Assembly (NCBI GenBank): GCA_050182275.1 | Contig: JBFXCK010000014.1 | Location: forward strand, 1 to 44,296 | Direction of reading: 5' to 3' | Source: JBFXCK01 sp050182275 | Lineage (GTDB): Bacteria; Pseudomonadota; Alphaproteobacteria; SHNJ01 | Length of the DNA stretch: 44,296 nt | Shown here: positions 7,727-15,206 of the stretch, piece by piece | Layout of the letters: each line of letters starts with the position of its first letter | Numbering within the stretch: the first letter of the stretch is position 1 | Notes under the pieces: generated by a model | The model's input: only the letters and a program-made list of their open reading frames with translations | Databases searched by the model: none | What the model was told of the DNA's origin: nothing | Made by a program: the position numbers and the translations under genes

Positions 7727-7754
7727 AATATAGCGAAAAATGATGCAAACACAA
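7727..7754 (-). promoter_or_regulatory. Candidate sigma70-type promoter of the rimP operon
   Basis: A TATATT -10 box (7727-7732) lies 16 bases from a weak TTGTGT -35 box (7749-7754) on the minus strand. Transcription would begin near 7720, just ahead of the terminator-like hairpin. The -10 matches consensus at five of six bases; the -35 is poor. Confidence 0.4.
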
Positions 7755-7899
7755 GGATTTTTCAGCGGTTTTTTGTTAAGTTATTGAAATTAAATGATTA
7801 AATATTTAAAAGCCCTTTTTCCTACCTTATTTAATGTTGTTTTTAAGGAAACTATATAGTAAGGTGCGGCCCTGCTACTAATAAACTAATAAATATAGA

Positions 7900-8682
7900 A
7901 TGGAACCGATGAATCTTTTTTGGCCATCCCCCGCACCGAACATTTTGCAAGCAACTTGCGCCGCTATTCCTTACGAGCAATTTGACCGGACTTGGAAAGA
8001 GCGTTTACCCGATGCCATGGACCGCGCGGTCTTGTGGGTGATTTTCCGGGGCGCCATGCATATGGAAGATAAAAGATTCCAGGGAAATTGCACTTTGGAA
8101 CGGCTGCACCGCATCGGCCGCGCCACTGCCTGTATGCATTTTTGCCATACCAAACGGCTTGGCTTGGAAAAAACCCTTTACACGCGGGGATTCCGTCAGC
8201 GCCATTTCCAAAAATCCGTATTGATGGCTATTTTGCATCCGGAAATATGCGCCGCGCGCTATCCGGTCGAGGCGCCGCTGAACGAAGCGGCCTTGGCGGC
8301 CATCGGTATGAAGACCGGCCTGGGCGCGAATGGGCTTTGGCTATTGAAAATCATTATGGATAATTCGGTCAATCATTCCCCCAGCAAGCCGCCGGCGGCC
8401 TTCTTCCAAGAAGCTATGAAAATGAATCCCGGTATATATTATAAATTCAATTCCCTTGGCAAAAAATATCCTGTTTTTTCTCCCACGCCGCAATTGGTAA
8501 GCGCCGCGCGGCATGATGTTATCGACTCTTATCTTATCCCCGCCTTGCGCCTATTGCTGACCGAAGCTGCGGCCGACCGGCAATTCCTGGCGCAATTCGC
8601 CAAGGAAGCCTCGATAAACCCGCCGGCTTTAAAGGGGCAAGCCAGGCTTGCCGAAGCTGAAAAAATCGCTTATTCCCGTTAG
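7900..8682 (+). CDS. Hypothetical protein, unrecognised
   Basis: I do not recognise this 260-residue protein. It has no signal peptide, clear membrane segment or nucleotide-binding motif. It is soluble-looking, with aromatic and basic residues through the first half (AVLWVIFRGAMHMEDKRF, ACMHFCHTKRLGLEKTLYTR) and an alanine-rich, probably helical C-terminus. Codon choice resembles the neighbours, so there is no sign of recent transfer. It is the only plus-strand gene in the first 20 kb. It is divergent from rimP and convergent with trmB, overlapping the trmB stop by four bases, and it interrupts an otherwise co-directional block. A start at the ATG at 7909 is also possible; neither has a strong ribosome-binding site. 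Confidence 0.75.
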   Translation: MEPMNLFWPSPAPNILQATCAAIPYEQFDRTWKERLPDAMDRAVLWVIFRGAMHMEDKRFQGNCTLERLHRIGRATACMHFCHTKRLGLEKTLYTRGFRQRHFQKSVLMAILHPEICAARYPVEAPLNEAALAAIGMKTGLGANGLWLLKIIMDNSVNHSPSKPPAAFFQEAMKMNPGIYYKFNSLGKKYPVFSPTPQLVSAARHDVIDSYLIPALRLLLTEAAADRQFLAQFAKEASINPPALKGQARLAEAEKIAYSR

Positions 8683-9371
8683 GATTTTTTCCACACGCTC
8701 CATTTTGACAGGCGGCCCGCCCGCTTGGCTTTGGCTTGATACCGCGTCTCCCCCCATAATTCGGGTTCATTTTCCGACCAATTTTTGATGGCTTTAAGCT
8801 TGGGAAATTGCGCCAGCACCTCATCCATCCATTGGCGGTAGCTTTCATGATCGCTGGCCAAATGCAAATGGCCGTTCCTTTTTAAAACGCGCAAAATTTC
8901 TGCAATAACTTCGGCGCTTACAATGCGGCGGTCATGATGGCGCTTTTTGGGCCAGGGGTCGGGGAATAAAATATAAACATGCTCTAAAGATTCCTCTTTC
9001 AGCGCCGCCAATAAAATCCGCGCATCGTCTTGAAAAATCCGGACATTGGAAATTTTCTTTTCGGTTAAACCGCGCGTAGCTTTGGCGACGCCGCTTAAGA
9101 AAGGCTCGGCGCCCAAAAACCCGGTTTCAGGATAGGTTTGGGCTTGCAGCAATAAATGCTCGCCTGCGCCAAAGCCGATTTCGAGCGCATAAGCATTATA
9201 TTTTTTGCCGAATATTTGGGAAAAATCGAGCGGCGCGCTTTCCCTGCTGAATATATAGCGCGGCAAATCATTGGCGAGATGGGTTTTTTGCAAAGCGCTT
9301 AAGCGCCCCGATTTCCGGCCATAGACGCGGCGTTTAACGGGCGCGGGATTAGCCGAGTTTTTTAAGCTCAT
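8679..9371 (-). CDS. trmB: tRNA (guanine-N7-)-methyltransferase
   Basis: TrmB methylates G46 in the variable loop of tRNA using S-adenosylmethionine. The 230-residue protein has the SAM-binding motif ALEIGFGAGEHLLLQA at about 62-77, the TrmB signature FPDPWPKKRHHDRRIV and a C-terminal basic region (ETRYQAKAKRAGR). The YGRKSGRLSALQK N-terminus is also typical. It overlaps the 3' end of metK by 23 bases, so the pair is probably co-transcribed, with the SAM-producing enzyme encoded directly ahead of a SAM user. Its 3' end overlaps a convergent gene of unknown function. Confidence 0.96.
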   Translation of the reverse strand: MSLKNSANPAPVKRRVYGRKSGRLSALQKTHLANDLPRYIFSRESAPLDFSQIFGKKYNAYALEIGFGAGEHLLLQAQTYPETGFLGAEPFLSGVAKATRGLTEKKISNVRIFQDDARILLAALKEESLEHVYILFPDPWPKKRHHDRRIVSAEVIAEILRVLKRNGHLHLASDHESYRQWMDEVLAQFPKLKAIKNWSENEPELWGETRYQAKAKRAGRLSKWSVWKKS

Positions 9372-10578
9372 TCACCAAATCGGTTTTTTCCCAGGAAAAG
9401 CCGCCATCCGCTTCCGGCTTGCGGCCGAAATGGCCGTAAGAGGCCGTGCGCTGGTAAATCGGTTTATCCAATTGCAAATGTTTCCGGATTCCCCGCGGGC
9501 GGAGATCGACCAATTCCTGTAATTTCGCGCTGATTTTGTCTTCATCCGCCTGGCCTGTGCCAAACGTATCGACATAAACCGACAAGGGGCGCGCCACGCC
9601 AATGGCATAGGAAATTTGAATCAAGCAGCGTTCGGCCAAGCCGGAGGCCACCACATTTTTCGCCATATAGCGCGCCACATAGGCGGCCGAGCGGTCGACC
9701 TTTGAAGGGTCTTTGCCTGAAAACGCGCCGCCGCCATGGGGGGCCGAGCCGCCGTAAGTATCGACAATAATTTTACGGCCCGTTAAACCCGTATCGCTAT
9801 CCGGCCCGCCAATTACAAAGCGCCCGGTTGGATTAACATAAAACTTGTCTTCTTGGCACATCCAGCCTTCGGGAAGGCAGCCGCGCACATAGGGGCGGAT
9901 GATTTCGCGTATATCATTTGAATTCAACCCGTCGCGGTGCTGGGTGGAGACGACAATAGCTGTCGCTTCGGTCGGTTTGCCATAGCGGTAATTCAGCGTA
10001 ACCTGGCTTTTAGCATCGGGGCGCAGATCGGGCAAATTGCCGCGATGGCGTTCTTCCGCCAAGATGCGCAAAATTTTGTGAGCATAGTAAATGGGGGCCG
10101 GCATTAAATCTTCGGTTTCATTGCAGGCAAAACCAAACATGATGCCCTGATCGCCCGCCCCTTCTTCCTTATTGCTGTTGGTGGAAGAATCAACGCCCAA
10201 GGCAATATCGGCCGATTGCTTATGCACCACACAATCGATGTTTAAATTTTTCCAGTGAAAGCCTTCTTGGTCATAGCCGATTTTGCGCACCGTTTCGCGG
10301 GCAATGTCGCATAAATCCTGGTTGGTGATGGAATCGGCGCCCCTGACTTCGCCGGCCAAAACCAGCTTGTTGGTGGTGGCCAGAGTTTCCAAGGCGACCC
10401 GCGCCTGGGGGTTGACCTTTAAATAGGAATCCAAAATCGCGTCCGAAATCTGATCGCAAATCTTATCGGGGTGGCCTTCGGCAACCGATTCGGAGGTGAA
10501 TAAATAAGAAGCCCGCGCTGCATTCGCGGCAGGTGTGGGTGCGGCGGGGCTGCGGAAAAGAGCGGAGAGGTTTTTCAT
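9349..10578 (-). CDS. metK: S-adenosylmethionine synthetase
   Basis: MetK makes S-adenosylmethionine from methionine and ATP. The 409-residue sequence contains FTSESVAEGHPDKICDQISD, GAGDQGIMFGFAC and the P-loop-like GGGAFSGKDPSKVDRSAAY segment, all diagnostic. The enzyme proper begins at about residue 24 (ASYLFTSESV), so the first 20 or so residues are a non-conserved extension. No good Shine-Dalgarno site precedes the ATG and no alternative ATG lies between it and the conserved region. The 98-base gap to the regulator gene upstream shows no SAM riboswitch that I recognise. The order XRE regulator-metK-trmB is conserved in alphaproteobacteria. Confidence 0.97.
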   Translation of the reverse strand: MKNLSALFRSPAAPTPAANAARASYLFTSESVAEGHPDKICDQISDAILDSYLKVNPQARVALETLATTNKLVLAGEVRGADSITNQDLCDIARETVRKIGYDQEGFHWKNLNIDCVVHKQSADIALGVDSSTNSNKEEGAGDQGIMFGFACNETEDLMPAPIYYAHKILRILAEERHRGNLPDLRPDAKSQVTLNYRYGKPTEATAIVVSTQHRDGLNSNDIREIIRPYVRGCLPEGWMCQEDKFYVNPTGRFVIGGPDSDTGLTGRKIIVDTYGGSAPHGGGAFSGKDPSKVDRSAAYVARYMAKNVVASGLAERCLIQISYAIGVARPLSVYVDTFGTGQADEDKISAKLQELVDLRPRGIRKHLQLDKPIYQRTASYGHFGRKPEADGGFSWEKTDLVNELKKLG

Positions 10579-10676
10579 GGGATAATGGCAAGGCTGGAGT
10601 TTAAGGGGAAAATTTAAACAGGCTTATTTTATAGTACAGGATAACGCCGCCGCCCAGAGGGAAATGCGACTTTTAG

Positions 10677-11135
10677 CTATTGATCGCCGCCTTCGCCCTT
10701 GGCCAGGTTACGCACCATTTCCACCACCGATTTCCGCACCTTGGGATCCTTGATGCGGTTATAGGCGCGGAGCAATTCGTTGATATCGGCGGTGATTTTC
10801 GGTTCCACCTGATAGGCGGCTTGTTTGGGCGCGGCTACGCCGGGGAAAGCTTTGACGTTAGCGGCATCGAATTCATCGAAGAAGAAATTGATCGGGGTCG
10901 ATAAAACTTGGCTGATATCGAATAGACGGCTGGCGCCGATACGGTTGGCGCCGCTTTCATATTTTTGCACTTGCTGAAAAGTAATGCCGAGCGCATCGGC
11001 CAATTTTTCCTGGCTGATGCCGGTGACGCTGCGCAAATATCTAAGGCGTGATCCGACATGGGCGTCGACCGGGCTTTTACGGCCCTTGGTTTTACCGCCG
11101 CGCCCTTTAGTTGTTTTTGTTGCTGAACTTGCCAT
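10677..11135 (-). CDS. XRE-family helix-turn-helix transcriptional regulator
   Basis: This 152-residue protein has a basic N-terminal tail (residues 1-22) and one Cro/CI-type HTH (about 27-82: VGSRLRYLRSVTGISQEKLA, then GITFQQVQKYESGANRI). A region ending INFFFDEF follows. The C-terminal 60 residues (ITADINELLRAYNRIKDPKV) are helical and probably mediate dimerisation. This form is common in alphaproteobacteria immediately before metK; the target is not known to me. A perfect 6-5-6 palindrome sits between the -35 and -10 regions of its own promoter, which suggests autorepression. The ATG has GAGAGG about 12 bases ahead. Confidence 0.9.
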   Translation of the reverse strand: MASSATKTTKGRGGKTKGRKSPVDAHVGSRLRYLRSVTGISQEKLADALGITFQQVQKYESGANRIGASRLFDISQVLSTPINFFFDEFDAANVKAFPGVAAPKQAAYQVEPKITADINELLRAYNRIKDPKVRKSVVEMVRNLAKGEGGDQ

Positions 11136-11207
11136 TTTTTATCAAACCTCTCGTTTATTGCTAGCGGCAAAGGGCTTTGCGCCCTTCCCCTTCTTAAGCT
11201 AAGGGAT

Positions 11208-11229
11208 AATATAGTATGTAGCGCATACT
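11208..11229 (-). promoter_or_regulatory. Candidate promoter and operator of the XRE regulator gene
   Basis: The half-sites AGTATG (11213-11218) and CATACT (11224-11229) form a perfect inverted repeat with a five-base spacer. It ends on a TATATT -10 box (11208-11213, minus strand) and fills the spacer back to a weak -35. A palindrome in this position ahead of a Cro/CI-type gene is the usual layout of an autoregulatory operator. The leader also holds an AAGGGC/GCCCTT hairpin near 11170-11186. Confidence 0.5.
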
Positions 11230-11266
11230 GATGAATGCCGTCAACCTAATGGAATAGGTCTATATT

Positions 11267-12829
11267 TTACGCGGCTTTTTTCTTATCCCGGCCGCTCCAT
11301 TTTGCGCTTAAGGCCAATAATAGCATTATAGTTGCTAATATCGTGTTACCAAAACGCGCATACAAGGGGGGCTTAAGGGCGGGGGGCAGGGCGGCATCGA
11401 TAAAGCCGGTCATACCCAGCGCCATACTTTCCCGCACCCGTCCATGAGCATCGATCACCGCTGAAATCCCCGTATTGGCCACGCGAATCAAGGGCAAGCC
11501 GGTTTCAATGCTGCGAAAACGGCTGCTGGCCAAATGCTGATAAGGGCCCGCCGTGTGGCCATACCAGGCATCATTGGTAATATTAAGCAGCCATCTAACC
11601 TTCTGTATAGGGGTAACTTTCCCCGGAAAAATCACCTCATAACAAATTAACGGGCTAAAGGGCGGCAAATTATCCAGCTGCATGGCGGCAGGGCCTGGGC
11701 CGGGCGAAAAATCGATGCTGCCCGCCAAGAAAGGCAAGCCGCCAAATAATTTTCTGCCCGGTACATATTCACCCCAGGGCACCAAATGAAATTTATCATA
11801 AACCGCCACAGCCGCGCCTTGATGATCAAGGGCCACCAAAGAATTGCGCAAACTTTCAACCTTGCCCGTTTCATCGCGGATGAGGCGGAGCGTGCCGGTT
11901 ACCAAAAACGCGCCCGGCGGCACCGCGTTGGCGATAGATTGGCGCACCTCTTTGTTTTCCATCAAGGCGAATGGCACAGCGGTTTCCGGCCATATGATCA
12001 GATCGGGGTTTTTGCCGGGTAAATTTTGGATTTGGCTTAAAATCAGCAGCTTTTGCAAATGCTGGGGCCATTCATCGGGATGCCACTTCATGCGTTGCGC
12101 GATATGCGGCTGCACCAAGCGGATGAGGGGCGCGCCTTCTGCCGCGGGTTTGGCCGCCGGTAAACGGGCCGTTCCCCAAATTTGCAACGCGCCCGCCGCC
12201 ATCAGCATGATCATGGGAAAGCGCCAAGCTTTGGAATAGCGGAAAGGCGGCAAGAATACCGCCAAGCTTGCCGCCAGCAAAATCGCCAGCAGGCTTAAAC
12301 CATAAAGGCCGGCAAGCGCTGCGCCTTGCGCCAACCCATCGGCGAAACCCAGCATATAGCCTAACGCATTCCACGGAAAGCCGGTGAATAAAACCCCTTG
12401 CAGCAATTCGGCCAATACCCAAAAAAGGCTGAACATGATCAAGCGCTGAAGGGGCGGCATCGGCCAGCGGAAAGCGAAATAGGCGGCGGCGGCCGGATAA
12501 AAAGCAAGCAAGGCGGGCAGGCCGATCAAGGAAAAAGGAATCAGCCAGCCATAAGTTTCGGGCTCGATAGTGAAGGCGATGGAAATCCAATAAAGGCTGC
12601 ATAAGAAATACCCGAAGCCAAACCACCAGCCGCGGATAAAACGCTGGCGAGAAGTGGGGGCCTCATTCAACAGCCACAGCAGCAATGGCACCGCCGCCAA
12701 GAAGGCGGGGAAAATATAAAGCGGCGGCAAGCCGAGCGTGGCGGCAGCGCCCAAAAGAAAGGCGCTTATTCTAGGCCGGGCCAAAAATAGCGACGCCAGC
12801 GCCTTAAGCCGAGGCTGCCAAGGAATCAT
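11267..12829 (-). CDS. lnt: Apolipoprotein N-acyltransferase
   Basis: Lnt adds the third acyl chain to the N-terminal cysteine of lipoproteins in the inner membrane. The 520-residue form has about six to eight hydrophobic segments in the first 230 residues, then a nitrilase-like periplasmic domain with the full triad. Glu is at about 282 (IIWPETAVPFA), Lys at about 346 (YDKFHLVPWGEYVPG) and Cys at about 396 (SPLICYEVIFPG). The frame is open 42 residues upstream, but those codons lie inside corC and encode nothing Lnt-like. The ATG at 12829 overlaps the corC end by 26 bases and gives the normal length. corC-lnt is a conserved pair. Confidence 0.96.
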   Translation of the reverse strand: MIPWQPRLKALASLFLARPRISAFLLGAAATLGLPPLYIFPAFLAAVPLLLWLLNEAPTSRQRFIRGWWFGFGYFLCSLYWISIAFTIEPETYGWLIPFSLIGLPALLAFYPAAAAYFAFRWPMPPLQRLIMFSLFWVLAELLQGVLFTGFPWNALGYMLGFADGLAQGAALAGLYGLSLLAILLAASLAVFLPPFRYSKAWRFPMIMLMAAGALQIWGTARLPAAKPAAEGAPLIRLVQPHIAQRMKWHPDEWPQHLQKLLILSQIQNLPGKNPDLIIWPETAVPFALMENKEVRQSIANAVPPGAFLVTGTLRLIRDETGKVESLRNSLVALDHQGAAVAVYDKFHLVPWGEYVPGRKLFGGLPFLAGSIDFSPGPGPAAMQLDNLPPFSPLICYEVIFPGKVTPIQKVRWLLNITNDAWYGHTAGPYQHLASSRFRSIETGLPLIRVANTGISAVIDAHGRVRESMALGMTGFIDAALPPALKPPLYARFGNTILATIMLLLALSAKWSGRDKKKAA

Positions 12830-13703
12830 TGGAATCTTGATTAACGACTTTATGTTTGCGGATGCGCACCCGCTTGATACGCCTGGGATCGGCATCCAAA
12901 ATTTCAAACTCAATGCCTTGCGGATGGCGGATGATTTCGCCGCGCGCGGGCACACGGCCCGCTAAAGCGCCGACCAAACCGCCGACCGTGTCGATATCTT
13001 CGCGTTCATCTTCTTGCAAGACAGCGCCGGCCCAGCTTTCAAATTCCTCGATCGTCGCCCTGGCATCGGCTAAAACACTGCCATCGGGGCGCGGCATTAA
13101 TTTAGGCCCTTCGACAATATCATGTTCATCATCGATTTCGCCGACGATTTGCTCGATAATATCCTCGATCGTCACCAGCCCATCGACGCCGCCGAATTCA
13201 TCAATCACCAAAGCCAGGTGGCGTTGGGTGACGCGCATTTTAACCAGCAAATCAAGCGCGCGCATGCTGGGGACGACAAAAAGCGGCGGGTGGAATAATT
13301 TATGCAAATCGCTTTTGCTGGGCTTAGGAGTAAGCGTCATAAATTCCAGCACGTCTTTGATATGCACAATGCCGATCACATCATCCAGCGTATTGCGGTA
13401 AACCGGAATGCGCGAATGGCCCGAACGGATTAAAGCCGCGACCACATCTTCAAAAGTGCTTTCGCTATCAAGCGCATCGATATCGCTTCGGGGAACCATT
13501 ACGTCTTTCAAGGTCAATTGCGATAATTTCAGCGCATTGGTGAGCAGGCGGCGCTCATCGGCGGCGATCGGCTCATCTTCTTCCTCGCGCTCCTCGATGA
13601 TTTCTTCCAAGGCCTCGCGCACGGTTTCGCCGTTTTTATGGAACAGGCGCCGGAAAAAGGCGGCCATACGCCCGCCGAAAGAGACTTCTTCGCTATCAAC
13701 CAT
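12804..13703 (-). CDS. corC: CBS-domain HlyC/CorC-type protein
   Basis: The 299-residue protein has the CorC/TlyC layout: an acidic N-terminal region, paired CBS domains at about 70-190 and the C-terminal CorC_HlyC domain (about 205-285). The CBS pair includes LKDVMVPRSDIDALDSE and HLALVIDEFGGVDGLVTIED. It lacks the membrane DUF21 part, so it is the short cytosolic form. The family has been linked to magnesium and cobalt efflux; in this operon it may instead serve an envelope- or ribosome-linked role, since ybeY-corC-lnt is widely conserved. It overlaps ybeY by eight bases and lnt by 26. Confidence 0.9.
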   Translation of the reverse strand: MVDSEEVSFGGRMAAFFRRLFHKNGETVREALEEIIEEREEEDEPIAADERRLLTNALKLSQLTLKDVMVPRSDIDALDSESTFEDVVAALIRSGHSRIPVYRNTLDDVIGIVHIKDVLEFMTLTPKPSKSDLHKLFHPPLFVVPSMRALDLLVKMRVTQRHLALVIDEFGGVDGLVTIEDIIEQIVGEIDDEHDIVEGPKLMPRPDGSVLADARATIEEFESWAGAVLQEDEREDIDTVGGLVGALAGRVPARGEIIRHPQGIEFEILDADPRRIKRVRIRKHKVVNQDSNDSLAASA

Positions 13704-14190
13704 GGCTGACCTCGTAAGGATTTTTAATACCGAATTGACGCAAAATCTTTTTCTCTAAATTTTCCATCTGCTTTGCTTCCTGCGCGCGGCCATGATCATA
13801 GCCCAGCAAATGCAATATACCATGGATTAACAGGTGAATGGTATGGGCGCGCAAACTTTTGCCCTGGGCCTTGGCTTCGCGGGCGGCATAGGGATAGGCA
13901 ATCACCACATCGCCCAACGGCAGGGGCGGTTTATGTTTTTTATCCATAGCAATATTCCCGCCGCTTACTTGCGGAAAAGACAAAACATTGGTGGGTTTAT
14001 CCTGCCCGCGGTACAAGCGGTTCAATTTTTGCACCTGCGCATTATTGGTCAACACAATGCTGATTTCAGCCGGCGGCAGGCGCAGCGCCTTTAAAGTAGC
14101 CTGCGCCGCGCGGCGGACAATAGCCTTATACTGCGGTAAAGCTTTTTTCCAAGCCGCAGTCGCGGCAATGTCGATGGCCAGCGTCATCAA
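13696..14190 (-). CDS. ybeY: Endoribonuclease YbeY (rRNA maturation factor)
   Basis: YbeY is a zinc-dependent single-strand endoribonuclease acting in 16S rRNA 3' maturation and ribosome quality control. The metal-binding motif HGILHLLGYDH is intact at about residues 123-133, preceded by the family landmarks KPTNVLSFP and LGDVVIAY. At 164 residues it has normal length. It overlaps phoH by four bases and corC by eight, so all three should share a transcript. A short insertion (SGGNIAMDKKHKPPLP) lengthens the loop before LGDVV. Confidence 0.95.
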   Translation of the reverse strand: MMTLAIDIAATAAWKKALPQYKAIVRRAAQATLKALRLPPAEISIVLTNNAQVQKLNRLYRGQDKPTNVLSFPQVSGGNIAMDKKHKPPLPLGDVVIAYPYAAREAKAQGKSLRAHTIHLLIHGILHLLGYDHGRAQEAKQMENLEKKILRQFGIKNPYEVSHG

Positions 14191-15206
14191 GCAGCCGGCC
14201 CGCCGCCGGTGGATTCGTAAAGGTCTTTATGTTTTTTGGCATAGGCCGCAACAATGCGGCTGACCAAGGCATGGCGCACTACATCGGCCTCGTTAAAACG
14301 CACAACGCCAATACCTTCTACCTTCTCCAGCGTTTCGATCGCATCGCGCAGGCCCGATTTAACGCCCTTGGGCAAATCGACTTGGGTTAAATCGCCAGTG
14401 ATCGCCATGCGCGAATTTTCGCCAAGCCGGGTTAAAAACATTTTCATTTGCACGGAAGTGGTGTTTTGCGCTTCGTCCAAAATCACGAAGGCGTTCGACA
14501 AAGTGCGCCCGCGCATAAAAGCCAAGGGGGCGATTTCAATTTCGCCGTTCGACAAACGCTTTAACACCTGATCGGCCGGCAGCATGTCGTAGAGCGCATC
14601 ATAGAGCGGGCGTAAATAGGGGTCGATTTTTTCGCGCAAATCGCCGGGCAAAAAACCAAGCCGCTCCCCCGCCTCAACGGCGGGGCGCGATAAAATAATG
14701 CGTTCAACCTTGTTATCCAGTAAGAAGGACACCGCCATAGCGACCGCCAAATAGGTTTTACCGGTTCCGGCAGGGCCAAGGCCGAACACCATGTCTTTTT
14801 CCTGCAAGGTTTTAATATATTCCGATTGCCTGGCGGTGCGGGCCGATACTTGGCGGCGGCGGGTTTTAATCGCCGCGTCTTGGTTATTGAAATCTTCGAC
14901 AAACTGGCTGCGGGTGGCGGCCTCGGAAGCCATGCGCAAAGCCGCATCAACCTCGCCCGAAGACACCATCAGGCCTTTTTCCAAACGGCGGTAAAGCGCG
15001 CTTAATGCCGCCTTGGCGATTTCCACTTCGCGTTCGCCGCCGCTAATCATTAACTGATTGCCGCGCGAATGAAGCGTTACGCCCAATTGCTGTTCGATGC
15101 GCGTTAAATGGCGGTCATGCTCGCCATATAATAGGGCGGCCAGGCGGTTGTCGGAAAATTGCAGCGGCGCCGAAACCGGATCAGCCGGCGGAGGGGATTT
15201 TTTCAC
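14187..15206 (-). CDS. phoH: PhoH family ATPase (PhoH-like, YbeZ type)
   Basis: This 339-residue cytosolic protein has an N-terminal KH-like segment (residues 25-95) and a PhoH ATPase. The Walker A is GLGPAGTGKTYLAVAM and the Walker B is AFVILDEAQNTT. SRPAVEAGERLGFLPGDLREK between them is diagnostic of the YbeZ-type subgroup. YbeZ works with YbeY, the product of the next gene, as an RNA-acting ATPase partner. It overlaps miaB and ybeY by four bases each. The symbol follows annotation custom; ybeZ would be equally appropriate. Confidence 0.94.
   Translation of the reverse strand: MKKSPPPADPVSAPLQFSDNRLAALLYGEHDRHLTRIEQQLGVTLHSRGNQLMISGGEREVEIAKAALSALYRRLEKGLMVSSGEVDAALRMASEAATRSQFVEDFNNQDAAIKTRRRQVSARTARQSEYIKTLQEKDMVFGLGPAGTGKTYLAVAMAVSFLLDNKVERIILSRPAVEAGERLGFLPGDLREKIDPYLRPLYDALYDMLPADQVLKRLSNGEIEIAPLAFMRGRTLSNAFVILDEAQNTTSVQMKMFLTRLGENSRMAITGDLTQVDLPKGVKSGLRDAIETLEKVEGIGVVRFNEADVVRHALVSRIVAAYAKKHKDLYESTGGGPAA

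Noticed and set aside
7567..7752. 62-residue N-terminal extension of RimP
   Set aside because: It runs through the terminator-like hairpin, is not RimP-like, and the ATG at 7566 has a good Shine-Dalgarno sequence.
10579..10676. Possible SAM riboswitch ahead of metK
   Set aside because: The 98-base gap shows neither the SAM-I nor the SAM-II core that I would recognise, and no terminator or masking helix.
12830..12955. 42-residue N-terminal extension of Lnt
   Set aside because: The codons lie wholly inside corC and encode no signal or membrane segment; the ATG at 12829 gives the family length.
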